A stretch of 64,000 nt of DNA from Gossypium raimondii (GCF_025698545.1 NC_068567.1:3224001-3288000), one strand, 5' to 3'; counted from the first letter of the stretch, positions 21,713-34,480 are shown. Made by a program: numbers and translations. Notes: generated from the sequence alone by a model not told the origin.

Positions 21713-21829
21713 TATTTAAAACATGTAAAATGTGTTTTAAAATTTATAAACCTTTGTTTTATTTCACATGTTCTTTTTATATTTTTAAATATACAAAACA
21801 TAGTGCGCATCGAGTTTATCATTATTACA

Positions 21830-22300
21830 TAACTTTTATAGATAATTATTTTGGATTTGGATATGTTTACCTACTGCACCGCAAGAGTGAAACTTTTGAA
21901 AAATTAAAGAGTTTTGTGCAGAAGTGGAGAAACAATTAGGTTTATCAATTAAGACACCTAGATCTAATCGAGGTGGGGGAATATCTATTAGATAAGTTCT
22001 TACTACATCTAGAACTCCACAATTGAATGGAATGACGAAGAGAAGGAGCAAAACATTACTTGACATGGTTTGTTCAATGTTAAGTTATTCATAACTGCCA
22101 GTATCTTTTCGGGGATATACTCTACAAACAACTTGCTATATTCTGAATGATGTGCCAACCAAGTCAGCATCTAAAACTCCGTACAAAATGTGGCACAACA
22201 AGAAGCTCAACCTAAACCATTTTAGGATATACGGATGTCCTAAACATGTACTGGATAATGATGCAAAGAAGTTGGATTTACAGACAAAATTCCGTTTTTA
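21830..22300 (+). pseudogene. Ty1/copia integrase fragment, degraded
   Basis: Conceptual translation with frame changes gives typical copia integrase blocks: FGFGYVYLLHRKSETFEKLK, then EKQLGLSIK-like, then SRTPQLNGM, RRSKTLLDMV, NDVPTKSASKTPYKMW and FRIYGCPKHV. At least two frameshifts and in-frame stops break it. No reverse transcriptase or gag is adjacent, so it is a relic. Confidence 0.75.
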
Positions 22301-22427
22301 AGCCATTATGAACTAGAATTGTTGTCACTTGAACTTGCCATAAACTAAAATTTGTGTAGTCGTTGAACCTTTTGATTTCGAACCTCATTGTCATCTCTGA
22401 ACGTGTCGGTCTGCGAAAGCTAAACCA

Positions 22428-22440
22428 GACTTTGATACCG
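22428..22440 (-). other. primer-binding site of the following LTR
   Basis: In reverse it reads CGGTATCAAAGTC, one or two changes from the usual initiator-tRNA-Met site TGGTATCAGAGC. It sits 3 bp from the TG end of the LTR at 22444, so the element runs on the minus strand. Confidence 0.6.
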
Positions 22441-22443
22441 ATT

Positions 22444-22970
22444 TGTTGGGGATTGACCTATATATGCAACGAGAAAATAAAAGTAAAAGTAGAGAAGATT
22501 AAACACATAAATATTTACGTGGAAAAATTCCTCCGAAAAAAGAGGACAAAAAATCACGGGCAAAAGATACTTCACTATATGAGAAAAAAACTCGAAAGAG
22601 TACAAAATGAAGATAATCTCAACAAACAATCCTAAATCCTGAAAGAACAAATTGCTCTGGCTAGAACTCGAAATTCCTCAAAACTCACAAAACTCTCTCA
22701 ATCTCAAAGATAATGATTATTATTATTATTCTAGGTTAAAACAATCCCTTTTATAGGCTAAATTCATAGATTAAATACGACTAAAATAACCTAAACTAAT
22801 CAGAGTTTAACTAGGAGAAAAAAACCCGATTGAATGGGGAAACATGTCGCCACGCTACAACGTCGCATGTTCCTCGTCGATACGCCATTCTTCGTGTCAT
22901 CGAGACGTCGTCACAACGCCAACTCTTCCTTGTCGAGACGTCGACTTGTAAATATGAGGCACATTACACA
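22444..22970 (-). mobile_element. 5' LTR (minus orientation), same family as 3824-4365
   Basis: TGTTGGGGATTGACC start and GGCACATTACACA end, about 527 bp. It shares ATCACGGG..AAAAGAT, AGAGTTTAA and GACGTCG blocks with the solo LTR at 3824-4365. The adjacent primer-binding site (22428-22440) and leader-like sequence at 22300-22427 show this one kept part of its internal region. Confidence 0.7.
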
Positions 22971-23379
22971 TATTTCAATCATTTAAGGTAGGCCAAAGTT
23001 TTTTTTTTATTTTCAAAATAGTTTCAATAGTTTAAATATTAATATTTAGCATTCTTTGTTTAGATATAAAATTAATTTAAATGCATATACATTAACTACG
23101 GCTAACTTAAGAATATAAATATTGTTTAAGTTTGTTATCATATATATTTGATGTATATATAGTTTAACATTCATGGAAATTATAATATTGTTAAAACGTT
23201 TGTTAAATTTTTTAGTGTTTATAATGAAATTATTTTAATTTACATTTTATAACAACTATTTTTTTCAACTAAATTATATCTTATTGTTTATAATATACAT
23301 TGTAATTTTTTATTCAATTGTTATTTAAATAATAGCAATTCTATAAAACATAAGAATAATCGCACAAGAAAGAAAAACC
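22971..23379. other. A/T-rich spacer, no gene seen
   Basis: No coding, RNA or repeat feature supported. Confidence 0.45.
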
Positions 23380-24012
23380 TATTTTAAAACATTTAATGTC
23401 CATGCTTTAATCACATCCAATGACTCAATATCGGTCTCATCAAATAATAATTCTAACATAAATTACATGTGAAAGGATCAAAATACCCTTTTTACGGATA
23501 AATTGCGGTTTAGTCCCTTTCCCACTTCCTACAATTTTTATTTCGTTCATGGCACTTAATACATCAAACTTTCCATAATTTACACTTATCACCCATAACC
23601 GGTAATTATTCATGCAAAATTTTGCATTTATGATATTTCTCAATAAAATTGAACAACTACATTTCAATCCCTAAACTTTCCCATCTTTTCTAGTTTAGTT
23701 TTAAAAGTGATATTCATCATATTAATACATATTATAAAGTGATTCTCACGACCAAGAATAATTATAAACTCCTATTTCCTCAATTTAGTCAAATTACCTT
23801 TTAGTCTCCATACTTTTCAAATATTACAATTAGATCTCTTAAATCAAAATTTCATATTCACAATCATTCTAGTAAATTTTAATTTTCAAAAATCAAATTA
23901 ATTCATTAAGACTTCATTTACTGCACTTGGTTTCAAATTCCCTCATAATTTCACTACATTGAGTCTCAAAACAGTAACATTTACTGTATTAAAAATTTTA
24001 GGTGTTATAACT
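23380..24012. repeat. probable Ty3/gypsy LTR fragment
   Basis: Non-coding, with repeated TTTAGTCCC/TTTCAATCCC blocks and an end reading TTAGGTGTTATA, one base from the usual GGTGTTACA LTR terminus. The 5' end is not found. Weak call. Confidence 0.35.
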
Positions 24013-24144
24013 CCAAATGTTAAAAGTACGTATGTCCATGAAGCCCAACCCTGTTGAAGCGTTGCTCTTGGCGAGGTCGCGGATGACGAAATCTTGTCAT
24101 GAACAACTAAAGGTAGCAAAACCTAAATAGGTGAGATTCTTATA

Positions 24145-24370
24145 ACCAGTGACAGAACTAGGGGACTAGCAAGGGCTCTGATCCCCCTAAAATGGAAAAT
24201 TTTTCATTTAGGCTCTTTATAATTTATAAAATTTTAAATTATTAATAGTAAAATTACACTTTAACCACTGCTGTTAAAATTGATTTAATCTTTTAAAAAT
24301 TATAAAAATATCGATTATTAAAATGACAAAATTACATTTTTATTATCGTAAAAATATACACTAAACATCT
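24145..24370. repeat. dispersed repeat related to the X8-intron repeat
   Basis: GGCTCTGATCCCCCTAAAATGG followed by ATTTAGGCTCTTTATAATTTATAAAATTTT; similar in layout to 1425-1690. No coding sequence. Borders uncertain. Confidence 0.3.
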
Positions 24371-25244
24371 AGATGATCCTCCTCTTGATGAACAACCTCA
24401 AGACCCAGTGGTATCCTTTCATGCCATAAAGAGATCCCAAGGCCCACACACCATGAGGTTTGAAGCTCTAGTATGAACTGCTAAGGACATTGTCTTGGTG
24501 GATTTGAGCAGTACTCATAATTTTATGGATTTCAAGTTGGTGAGTAAGTTATCATTACCTATCTGTTAGCAGGAGCAGGTCAAAGTGACAGAGGTAGATG
24601 AAATGAGCTTAATGACCAGGAGAACTTGCAGGAATGTTCAATGGAAATCTCAAAGGTTCAAGTTTGTCACAGACTTCATGTTGTTGCAACTAAAGGGTTG
24701 CGATATGGTACTAGGGATACAATGGGTACTCTCTTTGGGATCCATCACTTGGAATTTTGGCTCTTTGACAATGCAGTTTGGTCAAGGTGAAGGTTTGTGC
24801 ATTCTAAAGGGAGTTCTACCTAGCAGTATACAAATCATGTCAACAAGTACTCAATCTAATAAGAGTCTTCCTATATATAATCAGCTTCTATGCCCTTACA
24901 CCATACTCATGGTTTCCACAGCTCAACTTGCAATAACCACATCGTCTCTATCTATACATAAAGATTTACAGAAGCTTCTAAAAGAATTTGCTGATATTTT
25001 TGGCACTCCTACTGACTTACCACCACTAAGGCCCCAAAATCATAGAATTCCTTTGCAGGATGAGAGTGTAGTGGTTAAAATTAAACCCTATATATATCTT
25101 ACCATCTAAAAGTCAGAGATAGAAAAGATCTTCCATGAGATGTTGCACACAGGGGTGATTAAGGATAGCACAAGTTCTTTTGCTTCTCCAATAGTGATGG
25201 TGAATAAAAAAGATGGAAGCTAGAGGCTTTGCATAGATTATAGG

Positions 25245-28200
25245 TGTAATGCCCAAATTTGCCCGACCGAAAAACAAATATAAATAAACCAAAATAATAA
25301 AAAATAAATAAATAAAAATTATTAAAAGTCCAATAAACAGTCCAAATTACAAAAATTTTACCAGACCCAATTTAAATCCCAAATACTTAGCCCAATACAA
25401 CAAACCCGTATGACCCAACATTAGCAAACCCAACTACCCAAAATCCAAGCCTAAAATTCACTAATCCAAAACCATTTACCCAAACCCGAATTCCAAGCCC
25501 AAACCCTAGCCCAAATCTGAGGGATACCCCAGAAGCTTCTAGGGTTTCTGAAAATCCTTACGTCGCAGTCGAGTCCAGGCTTCCCTCTGCGCTTGCTGCA
25601 CCACCGCCGTGCGCTAGCCTCCCCCACGTGCGTCTCGCCTTCAGCTGTGTACCTGCAAGACGAACGAAGCAACAAACAAGCAAGGAGAAGCAAAATAACA
25701 AAAAGGGCCAACGAAAAACAAAATAGATTTATTTTATTTTATTTGCTGTAATTTCATACGATTTTGGCTATAAAATGTCGATTCAAAGTTGTAAAAAGGG
25801 GATAAGAATTCAGTGAAATACGGAAGAAAAAAATAACAAGGTTTTCAAAAAGTGATTTTTCGATCTCCAATTTTTTCTTTCTTTCGTTACCTTTAATTTA
25901 TTTTTTATTTACGAACTAAAAGAAAAAAAGAGAGCGTTGTGGAGTGCTTTACCTTTAGGGCCAGTTCTTTATTGTTTTTGAAAAGTATTTTTGAAAAGTG
26001 CCGTGAAAAAGTACTTTTGAGAAGTGCTTTTGAAAAGTTTGGTTTAAAATTTGAGTGTTTAGCATTGCTGTCAAAAAGTGCTTTTGAGAAACAAAATGTC
26101 CATTTTAGACATGTTATTATAAAGTAACAAATATGAATTTAAATAATATTTAAATTAGTTAATATTATTATATTTTAATAATAATATAAAAAATTTATTA
26201 TAACTTGTTGTTAATATTTTAATATATGAAATATAAATTTTAAATATTTTTAAGCAATAAATATTATTTATAAAATTTGATTAGAATATATAAACTATAT
26301 TTTAAATATTTAAATGTAACCATTAAATATTTATAATTAGTATTTTAAAAAATTTCAGCCAAAAGTAACTTGTTCTTCACAGCTTTTCTTTCAAAAGTGC
26401 TTTTGGAGTCAAAAGTGCTTTTTTTAAGCAATGAAGAATCGGGCCTTAGTCTTGCTTGAAAACGGGCTAAAAAGCCAAGCGTGGTGTAGCCTCGACCACT
26501 GTTTACGGTGGGATTGCGTCGGTGACGGAGGGGACTGACGGCGACAGCCAAAAAGTTTAGAAACCCTAGCGGAGGAAGCTAAGATTGATTTTTTTTTAAA
26601 GAGTAACAGAAAATGAATGTTTTAGAAACATAATGTTAATTTTATAGTGAGTATGAAACAACATCGTTTAGGGGCTGTTTCAGTGGCCTCAAAACGGCGC
26701 CGTATTGGCTAATGACCTGATGACCCAACCCAGACATGGCTAGATTCGTGTGTTCTGGTATGGAGAGGGATATTTGCGCATCAAGTCCCTCAATTTTTGC
26801 ACCGTATTTCAATGTAGTTTTTTTTTAAATTGTGGCCGTGTATTTTTCTGTGGGTTTCATTTTGGTCCAAAGTGGAGTGCAGCGTTTTGGAGGGCAGGGG
26901 ATTAATTTCCCTTTTAACCCTCCACTGTTTTTCGAGCTTACTATTTGGTCCATTTCATTTTTATGCATTTCAGATTTGCCTCTAAATTGTTATTTTAATT
27001 TCAAATTGATCCTTTCTTTTTGTTATTTAATATTTTATTATTAATTATTATTATTAACATTATTTTTTTTCAATTTATCTAACACTTTTATATATACATT
27101 TTTTTCATATGTTAAAATTTTAAGTCCACCATACATTTTCGTTTTAAAATTAATAATATGCTATTATTTTAAATTATCATTAATATTATTTAAATTTATC
27201 ATATACTATAGTTTTAAACTTATCATATATTATTATTTTAAAATCATTATGTATTATTATTTAAAGATATCGCTAAATTCAATATAATTTGTATATATAT
27301 TTTATGATTTTATTTTATACCATATTTTGGAATTCACTTTTACGTACTTCTTTGTTTTAAAAATTTATATAATAATATTTTTGCAATGTTATTTTATATA
27401 TAACCATATAATTCATATTAAGGTATTTTGTTTCATGTACATATTGTCTACTTCATATTACTAATTATCGATTTCTTCTTTTCGAAAACCTATTTTTTAT
27501 ATATATGTAAAATTTATTCTTCTTAAAACCTTACTTTAGCCCATACTTTGCTTATTTCAACTCTTACATATTATTATATATATACATTGTTATGTATAAT
27601 AAGTTATTATTTATTTAAATTAATATATGTGTATTACTCTAGGTATTTTAATTTTCTTATCATTTACTTTGCCATTCATTTAAATATTAGTATTTTATGT
27701 AGTGTACTCTTTAGACTTTATTTCTATTTTATTTCAAATTCTCATGTATACATCGTTTTATGCTTAGAATTTCCTTTAAAATTAGCTTTACTACTAGCTT
27801 TCAAATGTGGATGAAAATAATTATGTGTGATGTGAGATTATTGCTCGTGTGGGTATGGTGTCGCTTATTTGTATTTATTGGTTATTTATGCTCATTAGAA
27901 TATACTTTAGCTTTCTAATTATTGTTCCGTGTTATTCATTAACGTTCCATCGCCTTTTGTTTGTTAAAAATATTTTGTTTCATTAAAGCATTAAAATTAT
28001 TTTGTGCAAAAGTTTTCAAAATAAGGCAATGCTCGATATCCAAAATTTTCGAGAATATTGGGCCCTAACTTACTGGGCTTCAATTTTCCTCATTGAATTT
28101 ACAAAACCAAGTATCCCTTTTAAATCAAAACGTAAAAATTTCAAACCCAAATTTATCTCCGGAATTCAAAAATGTTGCGTCCTAACTCACTAGATGGGAC

Positions 28201-28743
28201 ATTTTGTTACATTGAGGTAAGGATTTCTAAAAATAAAGGCAATATTCAGTATTTAAAATTTTGAGAAATTGAACCCTAAATTACTGAGTTCTGATTTTTC
28301 ATTTGACCTAAATAACCAAATATTCTTCTCAAACTTAAATGCATGAGTTTTAAAAGTTAAAAAAAAAAAACTTAGTTTCGAGGACTAGAAATGTTGCACT
28401 CTAACTCACTGAGTGTGACATTTTACTTCTTTGAAATAAGAGGGTCTTATCATCCAATCCAATTTATTCAAGTTTTCTTTTAAAGAGGATCGTATTTTAA
28501 AATCTTTTCAAATTTTCGACATTGAGACATTAAACAATCAATTCGGTACCAACTTTGGGCGTTACGAGGGTGTTAACCCTTCCTCATGCGTAACCAACTC
28601 CTGAACCTATTTTCTTAAATTTTGTAGACCAAAATTGTTATTATAGTAAAGCAAAATATTTTATTAAAATCTCAAGGTGACCCAATCACACCTCAAAAAA
28701 GATTGGTGGCGACTCCATTTTTGTTTTTAAAGTTGACTCCCGT
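25245..28743. mobile_element. Tat/Ogre-like LTR inserted in the chromovirus RT
   Basis: It interrupts the RT codons between CIDYR and LNQLT. It begins TGTAATGCCCAAATTTG. Its right half has features I associate with Tat/Ogre LTRs: repeated CTAACTCACT(A/G)..TG..ACATTTT blocks (28170, 28400), GGGCGTTACGAGGGTG...CCTTCCTCATGCGTAACC (28558-28592) and GATTGGTGGCGACTCC near the end. No gag or pol lies inside, so it is probably a solo LTR of ~3.5 kb. The right border is approximate and no 5-bp target duplication is visible. Confidence 0.7.
25958..26445. mobile_element. PIF/Harbinger-like MITE inside the Tat-like LTR
   Basis: GGGCCAGTTCTTTATTG at the left end mirrors CAATGAAGAATCGGGCC at the right end. 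TTA flanks both sides (25955-25957, 26446-26448), the 3-bp TWA target of Harbinger elements. Inside are several AAAAGTGCTTTTG repeats. It is non-coding, 488 bp. Confidence 0.75.
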
Positions 28744-31247
28744 TCTAAATCAATTGACTATTAAAAATAAGTTCCCCATTCCCATCATTGAAGAACTATT
28801 GGATGAGTTAAACCATGCTCGAATTTTCTCAAAATTGGATCTTCGATTAGGATATCACCAAGTAAGAATGCATGAAGCTGGTATCCACAAAACTGCCTTC
28901 AAAACTCATGAAGGGCATTATGAGTTTTTAGTGATGCCCTTTGGCCTCACTAATGCTCCTTCAACTTTCCAAGCACTCATGAATGTCATTTTCAACAACA
29001 CTTGCGAAAAATAGTGTTGGTTTTCTTTGATGATATTTTAGTGTTCTCTATAAATTTGAGTGATCATTTGGAGCATCTTAGAGTAGTTTTTAAGATACTA
29101 GGGCAGCATCAACTCTATGTCAAGAAAAGCAAGTTTTGTTTTGGCACCGAGCAAGTGGAGTATTTAGGGCATGTAGTAGCTAATGGAACTGTGGCCATGG
29201 ACAAAGAAAAGGTAGAATGTGTAGCAAACAGGCCAGCACCTACTTGTATCAAGGACTTAAGGAGTTTCTTAGATCTTACTGGCTATTATAGGCATTTTAT
29301 AAGGAACTATGGTCTCTTAGCTAGGCCACTCGCAAATCTTCTCAAAAAGAATGCATGGAAGTGGGATGAGCAAACCACCTCAGCTTTCCAACAACTTAAT
29401 AAGGCCCTTTGTTCAGCCCCTATACTTACTTTTCCCAATTTGCAAATGGAAATCATGGTGGATATATACAAATGCTTCAGGTCTAGGGGTAGGAGTTGTG
29501 CTTCAGCAACAGGGCAAACCCATAGCCTCTTTCAACAAAAAGTTGGAGGTAAGGCACCAGGACCTCTCAATTTATGAGAAGGAAATGTTGGTTGTGCTGT
29601 TGGTAGTCAAGAAATGACATGCCTACATGGTAGAGAGACACTTCAAAATTAGAACAGATCATCAAAGCTTGAGGTTTTTGTCTGACCAACAAGCCATCAC
29701 CCCTTTTCAACAAAGATGGGTGGCAAAAATGTTGGGATACTATTACGAAATTGTTTACAGAAAAGGGTCAAACAATGCTACAGCTCATGCACTCTCGAGA
29801 GTAAATTCTATCACTATTGGTCAACTGTGGCAATTGACAAAAGTCACTGTGGTTTCTGACTGCTAAGCAAGGTACAAGCCCTCTATTTTTCTGATCCTAA
29901 ACTGCATAAACTGTGTGCAGAAGTCTAGAATCAGTCATCATCACACCCCAAGTATGCATGAGATGGGAAGTTCCTAAGAAGAAAAGGGAAGATAATGGTA
30001 GGCAATGATGAGGAAATTAGGAGGGCCATCTTCCAACATTTTTTTGCTAGTGCTATTGGAGGTCATTTTGGTGTTTCTGCTTCCAGAAATCGAATGGCTT
30101 CTCTACTGTACTAGAAGGGGATGTCTAAAGATGTTAAGGCATGGATTAAAGAATGTCCCACATGCCAAAAATGCAAATATAAGACTCTAGCCGAACCAGG
30201 ATTGCTACAGCCACTACTAATACTAGACAGGGCCTAATCTTCTATTAGCATGGATTTCATCGAGGGACTTCCAAACACCAAAGAGAAATCTGTAATTTTG
30301 GTTGTGATTGATCGCCTTACTAAATTCGGACACTTCTTAGCCTTATCTCATCCCTATACAGCCATGACTGTGGCTCAGAAATACTTGAATCACATCTTCA
30401 AGATTTGTCAGCACTTTAGACCTTTTCAAGAGGGTGGGAACTAAGTTGCATCTCTCTACTGCATATCACCCTAAAACTGATGGGCAAACAGAAGTGTTAA
30501 ACAGATGCTTAGAGGGATATTTGAGATGTATGACTGAAGAGACGCATGGTGATTGGCTCTTTTGGCTTCCTTTAGTAGAACAGTGGTATAACTCCACTCA
30601 TCATTTGGCCATTCATACCACCCCATATGAAGCACTCTATGGTCAACCTCTCCCACATCATGTACCCTATTTAGCAGGAGCTTTTCCTATAATTATGTGG
30701 ACAGGACCTTACAACAAAGGGAGACTGCTAGGAAAATGGTGTAATTCCGTTTAAAAAGAGCCCAGGATCGAATGAAACAATAGGCTGATAAACATAGAAC
30801 TGAAAGACAATTTGAGGAAGGTGATTTTGTCTACCTAAGACTACAACCATATAGGCAACACTCGGTTAAAAGAAGATGGAACTAGAAGATATCTCCCAAG
30901 TATTTTATACCTTTTCTAGTAATAGCTCGGGTGGAAAAAGTTACTTACAGGCTACAGCTTCCTCCTGGTTCTAAAGTGCATCCCACCTTTCATGTCTCCC
31001 AACTTAAAAAGCATATAGGAGCAGCTCCTGTGCAGAATGTGCTGCCTGTTGTGGATGTTAGTGGAGCATGGATCAAAGAACCAGCTAGGATCTTAGATCG
31101 TCACATGGTACGAAAAGGGCATCAAGCAGCTCCTAAGGTTTTGGTAGAATGGGTTAATACATTTCCTGAGGATGCCAGATGTGAATCTTTCGAGCAGATC
31201 AAAGTCAAGTTTCCAAATTTTGATCCTTGAGGACAATGATTATTTTA

Positions 31248-31256
31248 GAGGGAAGT
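31248..31256 (+). other. polypurine tract of the chromovirus
   Basis: AGAGGGAAG immediately before the 3' LTR (TGTTATGAGC), the expected position for plus-strand priming. Confidence 0.6.
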
Positions 31257-31259
31257 AAT

Positions 31260-31530
31260 TGTTATGAGCTTAAAAGTTAAACAGTAGAACGGTGCGTTTT
31301 GGCTGTAAGTGAAACGGGGCGCATTGGAGTTCTAGTTTAAACGGGGTGCATTGGAGTTCTAGTTTAAACGTAACGTTTTGGAACTTAATGAAACGGAGCG
31401 TTTAGTCTGAGTCAGCTTATGTAATAACCAACTTTGGAACCATTATTTTGTTTGTTTCTTTCCTTATTTTCTTCTGTTGTCCTTTTAAACGAGTGTTGTA
31501 AACAGCAAAGCAGAATACGAAAATTATGAA

Positions 31531-31569
<39 letters not shown>

Positions 31570-31606
31570 CTTTTCCCTACTTCATATTTTAAAGCTTATC
31601 AGGACA
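31260..31606 (+). mobile_element. 3' LTR of the chromovirus, ~347 bp
   Basis: Begins TGTTATGAGC right after the polypurine tract and ends CTTATCAGGACA. Contains tandem CGTTTTGG / GCATTGGAGTTCTAGTTTAAACG copies (31321-31370) and a long (TC)n run. The 5' partner is not found in the window. Confidence 0.75.
31534..31564 (+). repeat. (TC)n microsatellite in the 3' LTR
   Basis: About 15 uninterrupted TC units. Confidence 0.9.
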
Positions 31607-34480
31607 TGTCTCCTTCGATGGTCGTCAATGTTATTCCTCGTTCCATAAACTTGGAATCTATTAGAACTTGGGACATGATCCAAACCTTCTTGGGGACTAT
31701 ATTGCTGAGGGTAGAAACTGCTAAAGGATTTTTAAGAGAGACAATAATCTCTTTTTTTTTCCACATATTTTCGAAGGGGTTCCATTTTCCACTTCACCCA
31801 TTCTAATATGATTTACTGAACTTGTATAGTACGAATCGAAAAAAACTTTTGCCGAAGGGTTAAAACATACTACTGATCTACTTTATTTGTTGTTGCAAGA
31901 TGGGGTGGAATCCTTCCATTAGGTTAATCCCCCATTTAATTTCATATAATATGAAGTCCAGCTAGGTATGTTTGTAGGCCTGAAAGACTATTATTGAATG
32001 GACAAGGTCGCAAATTTCTCTATTAAAAAGTCTTCTCGTGTGGAGTGGGGTGTTAGTGCATGCTGGAATAAAAAATGTAATGTGCAGTTGCTTGTTTCTG
32101 GTGAGGAAGCACGTCAAGTCACTTACTTCCTTGATCACTCCCATTTTTGTGAAATTAATCCTTTCGAAGTTTGCAAGTATTGCTTTAGTTAGATTTGAAG
32201 GGTTCTTTCTCTTGATCTAACTATTACTCCTAGATCGCCCATGAAGTTCGTTAACAGAGTAAGTGTATATTTATATTTTCACACACATTATTGGTCAAGA
32301 ACTAAGCATATGCAGTAGAATTTCCAAATGTTGGTGCAGGGATCTTTACAGCACCTGTTGTCTTATTTGGAATGGTTAAGGGTTTTTTTAACAATTTGGT
32401 AAGAGAAGCTGAGAAGGAACGAGTTGTTTTGGCTATTCATTGAGCAAAAATGGAGAAACTAGGGAAGAATGTTACCCCATGACCCAAAATTGAATGGTAT
32501 TGTCTTTCTTTTGGCTTTAGTCTACATTCTTACTTCTTCATTTGGCAAGCTCAACTTCCTCATCTTGAGATTAGCAAATACCATTTTCATATGATAGAGC
32601 CCAGTTGGTTGTGTGTCCATAAGGGCATAGACAAAGGGCCCATGCCTAACTCTCAAAATAAATGCTTTCATTATTTAAATACTTTAAATCTAGCGTGGCT
32701 GCATAAAATCACTTGATATACTATGTAGTCTTTCCTCTTGATTTTTTGTAACTCACATCAATCTTGCTGATGCTCTGAGACAACTCTGCAACTGCTGAAG
32801 TGCACCATGAAATTTCTGCTAAATTGATCAAAGTTCATCTTCGACCCTAGTGCTACAGAGTACCGTAACTAACTTGCTGGTCCCTTAAGTGCAGTACGGA
32901 ATATTTGGTGCTGAATGGAGTCTGGGACATTCCTAAGGTTGTGGATCGCTAGAAAGTGATTCAGGTCATTGACTCGATTAAATGAGCTATTGCAAATGTC
33001 TAATGAAAATTCTACTTTGGTTGGTACTAGTATTTGTCAAATAACAAGTGATAATAGATTATGCGCTGCATCTAACCATTTAGACTCATTCCAAATTGGT
33101 TGTTTGAGGCTCTTCAGCTCTTGCTTTAGGGCTGCAACTTGTTCTACAAGATAACCAGCTTTAAGCTAATAGTATTCGTCCTTTGCTACAATGATGGTTG
33201 TAATACACTCTGGGTTTTCTATGTGAAGGATCCATGGTAGAAGTCGAGCTTTCATTAGGTCTAGCACGTTTTTTGAGATGCGTAGAGGTGTTTTTTTTTT
33301 TGTGTGTGTGTGTGGATTTGAAAGAGTTGCTCTAATTTCTTTTGCATTTTATCTAGTGATTTCTATTGCGCCTCGAATGCGTTTGATAGGAGCAGGATCT
33401 GCGATGCATATTATAAGTGGGATCGAGTTGCTGTGAAGCTGATGGTATTGTACTAGCTATGGATGATTGTTAGAATATCCATGAAAAACGACTAACATCT
33501 GGAGGATTGTATATGACTAGTAAAGTGCCTGCTCTCAAGATTACAAGATTGGTTGCAGCTGAGGAGGATTACCCGCTGCAGGTTTGAGCAACCGTGATAC
33601 CTGATGAATGGACTTGGCGATGTAGATTAATGGTTATGCTGTATCCTTGGTAGGCCTTACCCAGCTAATGAAATAAGCTAACGATATTTCTGAGTAGACG
33701 GACTGTGGCACGAGATAGGTAGACAAGTAGATTATAGTATTTCCTACAATTGTATGGGAGGTGGATTTGTAGCCCGAGAAGCATTGGACAACTGAAGATG
33801 GTTGTTTGACAGGATAATCTTGGTTCAAGGGTTTGAGGACCGGTAATAGTTTGGCCAAATTGCTTGGCCGAAGAATCCATAGCTTTTACTTAAGGTTCCC
33901 ACCGAGGATGCCAATTTGTTAAGATTGTTTTTAGTGAATTGGGTTGATGGGTTGAAATAATCAACAAAAGAAGAGGAAAGGGTCAAAGGACATCAGAGTT
34001 TTACCTCCAAAAAAGCTGTAATGAGTTATGGCTATTGTAAAAAAGGCAAAACAATATAATCTCTCTAAACTAATATAATAACAGATGCAACAAGCCTTGA
34101 CTTGTATAGATCCATGATTAAAGCATTTGTTAGTCACTTAAATGGGTTTAAATTCTGTTATCCATTTTCCCATCTTCATTCTTGTATAAAAGCGTAGTAA
34201 AAGTTTCTTTGCACACAAAATATGTTTAAACATAATTAAAATAATAAATATCAAAGAAAATAATAACGAAATAATCGTTGGGGTTTCCTTTTATAGTAAT
34301 AAATTTAGGGATAAGTGAAAAGTAGAAATAAATTCTCTAAAATAAAATTTGACATTGATATTAAGAAGATACGTGGTACAAATTATTTATACATAGCATG
34401 CAAGGATTAACAAGATCTCCTATTTAAGGTTTCACTAAATAAAAAATAAAGTGAAACACAAATGACCGAATAATGTTATT
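31607..34480. other. unrecognised region, probably old transposon debris
   Basis: Only short open frames on both strands (e.g. 31998-32192 plus, 33634-33880 minus); none has a motif I recognise. On the minus strand, a TTGGCATCCTCGGTGGGAACC segment (about 33896-33916) followed by a short frame starting MDSSAKQFGQTITGPQ has the look of an LTR-element leader plus gag start, but this is not secure. The last ~200 bp (34290-34500) are homologous to the 3' flanks of the glycine-rich genes. Confidence 0.4.

Larger units (their letters stand above)
18570..21787 (+). repeat. arm B of the large inverted duplication
   Basis: Mirror of 12712-16538. The same promoter blocks occur in opposite order (TGATTATTGGTTGAGC, GGGAACAAATGTAGTTGATAA, CGGCCTTTTATTCGTTTTCTATGTAG). 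The gene and its 3' flank are also mirrored, up to TTTCACATGTTCTTTTTATATTTTT. A ~215-bp segment at about 21496-21712 is absent from arm A. Confidence 0.8.
24378..31230 (+). pseudogene. Ty3/gypsy (chromovirus) polyprotein, split and decayed
   Basis: Domains occur in order. The protease region (24400-24860; LVDLSSTHNFMDFKL, GCDMVLGIQWV) comes first, then the start of the reverse transcriptase (~24960-25244; EFADIFGTP, SPIVMVNKKDG). After an inserted LTR the RT resumes (28744-29460; [47 protein letters not shown]). RNase H follows (29460-29866; YTNASGLGVGVVLQQ, RTDHQSLRFL), then integrase (30050-30760; MDFIEGLPNT, YHPKTDGQTEV) and a chromodomain-like tail (30930-31230; [14 protein letters not shown]). 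Decay shows as several nonsense codons (TAG for the Trp after KKDGS), frameshifts, an Asp-to-Asn change in RNase H (TNAS) and a deletion that removes the second catalytic Asp block of integrase. No gag or 5' LTR is seen. Confidence 0.88.

Noticed and set aside
25451..25711. 86-residue minus-strand frame in the Tat-like LTR
   Set aside because: No motif, lies in LTR sequence, no promoter or splice context.
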